DNA of 64,000 nt from Actinernus sp. WN-2022. Taxonomy: Eukaryota > Cnidaria > Anthozoa > Actiniaria > Actinernidae. Made by a program: the position numbers and the translations under genes. Position 1 is the stretch's first letter; every line of letters starts with the position of its first letter. Below the pieces are notes generated by a model. It saw only the letters and a program-made list of their open reading frames with translations, was not told the DNA's origin and searched no databases. Of this stretch, positions 62,707-64,000 are shown in pieces. The DNA is taken from NCBI GenBank assembly GCA_030867875.1, contig JAOWCC010001634.1, positions 139,892,365 through 139,956,364 on the forward strand, written 5' to 3'.

Positions 62707-63371
62707 CAAAGGTTCTGTTACATTAACATGGTATCCTGATTTTGATTGGCTAGAACATCCGCCATAGTAAACGATGTTTCTATTGGCTGATGAATATTTT
62801 GCTTAGTGTTGAAGATAGTGAGAAGAAACGATGCCGATGGCTACTGATAAAATTTTAAAATTAAAGCTATTGAAGAAATGTATTTCTAAAGCTTTCGCTT
62901 TCCAAAGTAAACCAAACGACCGATTGAGTGGCTAAAAGCAGTGTATCCACGAAGAGGATATGCCAGGTAATTAATATATATATATAAAGCTAAGCTTTAT
63001 ATATAAGAATGAAAAGTCCGAAGACTACAGCAAAGCTGATATACATTTTTATTTTTTAATTTCATTCTTAATTGTTTATATTTGGCTGCATAGGTCCTCA
63101 CTTCGGATCCAACGTATTTTTGCAGGATATTTGTTCACGGTATTTGCTTATATATTTTCTTTATATATAGGCTGAAACTCTCTTTTAAATTACCGTACGT
63201 TTACGGTTTAAATAATAATCTACTCGATCTTCCGAGTCATTTGGTGTTTTTCCCGCTGTTTTGCTATAACAGAAGTTATGGAAAGAGTTTGCTGTTCGAG
63301 TTGATCCCCGTGTTTTGGAGATTATGCAACAAGACAAAAGACATCATCACCATTATAATAGATATAAAGAA
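62707..63371. other. No gene seen
   Basis: AT-rich; contains a palindrome tatataaagctaagctttatata near 62975-63005. No ORF with support. Confidence 0.4.
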
Positions 63372-64000
63372 TTGTAATTGGCCCATTGAATGCCATTATA
63401 GCTCTATCAGCAGAAGAGTGTGTTCTGGACCCAGCATGCCTTGCAGGATTGTAATTGGCCCATTGAATGCATTATAGCTCTATCAGCAGAAGAGTGTGTT
63501 CTGGACCCAGCATGCCTTGCAGGATTGTAATTGGCCCATTGAATGCATTATAGCTCTATCAGCAGAAGAGTGTGTTCTGGACCCAGCATGCCTTGCAGGA
63601 TTGTAATTGGCCCATTGAATGCATTATAGCTCTATCAGCAGAAGAGTGTGTTCTGGACCCAGCATGCCTTGCAGGATTGTAATTGGCCCATTGAATGCCA
63701 TTATAGCTCTATCAGCAGAAGAGTGTGTTCTGGACCCAGCATGCCTTGCAGGATTGTAATTGGCCCATTGAATGCCATTATAGCTCTATCAGCAGAAGAG
63801 TGTGTTCTGGACCCAGCATGCCTTGCAGGATTGTAATTGGCCCATTGAATGCCATTATAGCTCTATCAGCAGAAGAGTGTGTTCTGGACCCAGCATGCCT
63901 TGCAGGATTGTAATTGGCCCATTGAATGCCATTATAGCTCTATCAGCAGAAGAGTGTGTTCTGGACCCAGCATGCCTTGCAGGATTGTAATTGGCCCATT
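63372..64000 (+). repeat. 77-bp tandem array running off the window
   Basis: Eight full units plus 16 bp. Unit lengths in order are 77, 76, 76, 76, 77, 77, 77 and 77; the 76-bp units lack one C (gcatta instead of gccatta). The repeated 62-78 codon ORFs are array translation. Confidence 0.95.

Noticed and set aside
63388..63990. Series of identical 62-78 codon ORFs
   Set aside because: Same sequence read from successive 77-bp repeat units.
1..64000. tRNA, rRNA or snRNA genes
   Set aside because: No cloverleaf with A/B boxes or recognisable rRNA/snRNA core was seen by eye; a covariance-model scan would be decisive.

Overview
The window looks like a piece of an animal nuclear genome, most probably an anthozoan cnidarian such as a stony coral or sea anemone. 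It has spliced genes with GT-AG (and one GC-AG) introns and a single-exon class A GPCR. It carries many CR1/L2-like LINE fragments, a Ty3/gypsy-like LTR element, a tyrosine-recombinase element remnant, dozens of short inverted-repeat elements (MITEs) and several minisatellites. There is no sign of prokaryotic organisation. The taxonomic call is inference from gene and repeat style; no search was run.

Layout. 0-4.7 kb: MITEs, a 1-kb DNA transposon whose arms carry repeated ATCGCGCGAT palindromes, and two weak candidate exons. 4.77-10.17 kb: a minus-strand LTR retrotransposon (gag-protease-RT-RNase H-integrase) bounded by 106-bp near-identical direct repeats and broken by a nonsense codon and frame changes. 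10.9-12.6 kb: an orphan membrane-protein-like exon (minus) and a LINE 3' fragment. 12.6-20.7 kb: foldbacks, nested MITEs, a RecQ-like helicase exon fragment (minus) and an antisense LINE. 20.7-23.1 kb: remnant of a tyrosine-recombinase (DIRS/Ngaro-like) element with a tandem array. 23-30.9 kb: MITEs and dispersed repeats, including a hammerhead-ribozyme-like motif.

30.9-45.7 kb holds the main gene. A phase-consistent set of seven exons encodes a predicted 401-residue SIX-domain plus homeodomain protein with the unusual recognition-helix motif WFANARRR, resembling the vertebrate anomalous homeobox gene ANHX. Its introns hold a 54-bp minisatellite that stays open in frame with the homeodomain exon, a 24-bp minisatellite of about 41 copies seeded from a hammerhead-bearing repeat, a 147-bp repeat, and a possible nested promoter and micro-exons with E2F-like sites. 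47.5-48.3 kb encodes the last three exons of a second spliced gene of unknown function. 49.0-49.9 kb is a 14-copy 61-bp array in which nearly every unit carries a CRE palindrome and an inverted CCAAT box. 50.4-51.3 kb is an intact single-exon peptide-receptor-like GPCR (minus).

52-64 kb is mostly transposon: three LINE copies (one carrying a SINE-like insertion), a 93-bp array, and a three-level nest of MITEs in which the empty target site can be read from sister copies. It ends in decayed LINE and MITE pieces and a 77-bp array that runs off the window. The genes show no operon-like cooperation; the homeobox gene, the unknown gene and the GPCR are independent units in repeat-rich DNA. The most interesting items are the ANHX-like gene with its possible alternative C-termini, the hammerhead-like motifs and the satellite grown from one of them, and the CRE/CCAAT array.
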